Below, piece by piece: positions 62,602-64,000 of a stretch of 64,000 nt of DNA; the stretch's first letter is position 1, and every line of letters begins with the position of its first letter. Source of the DNA: Butyricimonas virosa. Its GTDB lineage: Bacteria; Bacteroidota; Bacteroidia; Bacteroidales; Marinifilaceae. The notes beneath the pieces were generated by a model. That model was not told the DNA's origin, ran no database searches, and saw only the letters and a list, made by a program, of their open reading frames with translations. The position numbers were made by a program, and so were the translations under genes. The stretch is from NCBI RefSeq assembly GCF_025148635.1, contig NZ_CP102269.1, forward strand, positions 248,001 through 312,000. Direction: 5' to 3'.

Positions 62602-64000
62602 TTAAAATGTTACATTCAAACTAAGACTATAAGTAGGTCGAACAGATATGTTTATCAATTCGGAAGACCCCGATTGAGACGGATCTTGCCCTTTCAGCTT
62701 TTTACTGCATAAGGTAAATAGATTCGTTCCACTTACATTCAAATAAGCCGACTTCATATACATTTTATGACAAATTCTCTCCGGAACAATATAACGTAAC
62801 GACAAACTTGTCAATTTCAAATAATCTCCCGAAACAACACGCACATTAGAATTGTCATACATATTCCAAATTGTTCCGGCAAATTCATATGGCTTATCAT
62901 TCCACCAGGGAGTCCTCGTTTTTTCGTAACTCTTAGCATCCAACAAACCCGGAACATTCGTAAATTCTTCATCACCGGGACGTCGCCAACGATGAACAAA
63001 TTCACCTCTCATATTCATCACCGGAGCCGGTACTGCCGAATTATTACTTCCATACATCTGTAACAAACGGATCTTCGCCCCCACGCTATAAGCTAAATTG
63101 AAAGATAACCCCCAATTTCTCCAACCCAAATAGTTACTGATACTTCCCTGTAAAAAAGGTTCTCTACAACCGGAATGTTCCATCACTTCCATACAAACAT
63201 CTCCCAACGTCATCAACTCGTATGATTTTTGACGGGTAATCTCATTCCCATTTTTATCCGTTCCAACAATTTCGTTCGCATCCGTTCCATAAAAAGTAGG
63301 ACGTCCATCCTTAGGATCCAAACCCTTAAATTTATAAGAATAAAATGTATTCACGGGACGTCCGGCAACTTGCACCCGACCGTCCAAATAATCTCCATAC
63401 CTAATTTCATCCTGCAAAACTTTGTCTTTGGACTTTATTTTATCTACCAACTGATTAAATACAGAACCGAAATTTGGATTTATACGCCACACAAAACCAC
63501 GTTTTTCTCCACCTGCTCCAAGATTTTCAATGGGCGTAAAATTAATATCAAACTCAAATCCTTGATTATTCAACGTTCCCCGGTTCACGGTATAACTACT
63601 AACACCATTAATTCTTGAAACAGTTTTAGACATGAATGCATCCGTCGTATGGCGATAATAATAACTAAAATTTCCTACCAACTTGTTATTAAACAACGAA
63701 TATTCCAATTCAATGTTATAAGTCGAAGTTCTTTCCCATTTTAAATGCGGATTCGGATAATACTTAATGGAAGAATACAATTCATCAAATGCCCAATGAG
63801 TTCCTTTTCTCTGTATAATCAAATTCGGAGAATCTTGGGCAGACATATTTCCTTGGTAGCCAAACGAGGCTTTTAACGCTAAAGTATTAATCCACCATTT
63901 ATTAGACAACAAATTTTCATGTATATTCCATCGACCGGAAACGGACCAAATCGGGTTCAACTTTTCATTACTTGTATCTCCAAATTTATTACTTCCGTCG
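62602..64000 (-). CDS. SusC/RagA-type TonB-dependent receptor, locus 3, 5' part outside window
   Basis: C-terminal beta-barrel portion of an outer-membrane transporter. The frame stays open to the window edge (DGSNKFGDTSNEK before LNPIWSVSGRWN), matching the barrel region that starts RRDGSSxFG in SusC proteins. About 466 residues are visible and end in PTYSLSLNVTF, a proper C-terminal beta-signal. The plug, STN domain and any regulators lie right of the window. It pairs with the SusD 11 bp downstream. Confidence 0.93.
   Translation of the reverse strand, partial: DGSNKFGDTSNEKLNPIWSVSGRWNIHENLLSNKWWINTLALKASFGYQGNMSAQDSPNLIIQRKGTHWAFDELYSSIKYYPNPHLKWERTSTYNIELEYSLFNNKLVGNFSYYYRHTTDAFMSKTVSRINGVSSYTVNRGTLNNQGFEFDINFTPIENLGAGGEKRGFVWRINPNFGSVFNQLVDKIKSKDKVLQDEIRYGDYLDGRVQVAGRPVNTFYSYKFKGLDPKDGRPTFYGTDANEIVGTDKNGNEITRQKSYELMTLGDVCMEVMEHSGCREPFLQGSISNYLGWRNWGLSFNLAYSVGAKIRLLQMYGSNNSAVPAPVMNMRGEFVHRWRRPGDEEFTNVPGLLDAKSYEKTRTPWWNDKPYEFAGTIWNMYDNSNVRVVSGDYLKLTSLSLRYIVPERICHKMYMKSAYLNVSGTNLFTLCSKKLKGQDPSQSGSSELINISVRPTYSLSLNVTF

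Overview
The window looks like chromosomal DNA of a gut Bacteroidales bacterium, probably of the Butyricimonas/Odoribacter type (inference from gene content only). Supporting signs are three SusC/SusD TonB-dependent uptake loci, ECF sigma/FecR pairs, Bacteroidetes-type promoters (TTTG, about 20 nt, TAnnTTTG), A-rich leaders without Shine-Dalgarno sequences, an Rnf complex, indolepyruvate oxidoreductase and a HydG-type maturase, i.e. an anaerobic amino-acid and ferredoxin-based metabolism.

Layout. 1-2.9 kb: end of an rnf operon (rnfD partial, rnfG, rnfE, rnfA). 2.9-6.9 kb: HAD phosphatase, tRNA nucleotidyltransferase, rsgA and a methyltransferase. 7.4-21.9 kb: uptake locus 1, on the + strand: ECF sigma, AAA/PD-(D/E)XK protein, FecR, SusC, SusD, FAS1-like lipoprotein, coiled-coil lipoprotein, thioredoxin-like protein, M16 peptidase. 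21.9-26.5 kb: a SpoIIE-type phosphatase sensor and iorAB. 26.6-36.9 kb: uptake locus 2, mostly on the - strand: sigma, FecR, SusC, SusD, DUF4843 lipoprotein, PKD-like lipoprotein, with a thioredoxin-like gene in opposite orientation between sigma and FecR. 37.3-38.8 kb: a complete IS3-family element with terminal repeats and a 3-bp target duplication. 38.9-39.4 kb: a GNAT/4Fe-4S (YjdJ/YjdI-like) pair. 39.5-43.8 kb: an operon for MBL hydrolase, MTA/SAH nucleosidase, LuxS and a zinc-type ABC transporter. 43.9-46.5 kb: a YitT-type membrane protein and glnS. 46.6-57.4 kb: porin, MltF-like transglycosylase, an unknown protein, hydG, YqeY-like protein, a MATE exporter with a nonsense codon, a second transglycosylase and a TGS-nucleoside kinase. 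57.4-58.5 kb: a complete IS982-family element with a 6-bp target duplication. 58.5-64 kb: uptake locus 3, on the - strand: SusC partial, SusD, lipoprotein, thioredoxin-like protein.

The main theme is that each of the three SusC/SusD loci carries a member of one family of secreted thioredoxin-like proteins: a signal peptide, an N-terminal WCGPC domain and a long helical tail. Locus 1 also ends with a secreted M16 peptidase. By analogy with the Fus protein-import system, this suggests uptake, unfolding or reduction, and cleavage of small disulfide-containing polypeptides rather than glycans (inference). In locus 2 the sigma, fecR and thioredoxin genes each carry the same two-block promoter-like motif with an identical 9-nt spacer. 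I read this as the ECF sigma factor's own regulon signature, and it is the most specific new observation here.

Other points worth a second look are a HydG whose auxiliary-cluster CX2C has become CX5C, an IorA without its ferredoxin domain, arrays of a TAAAATY heptamer directly before start codons, and promoters so close to ATG that the messages should be leaderless.
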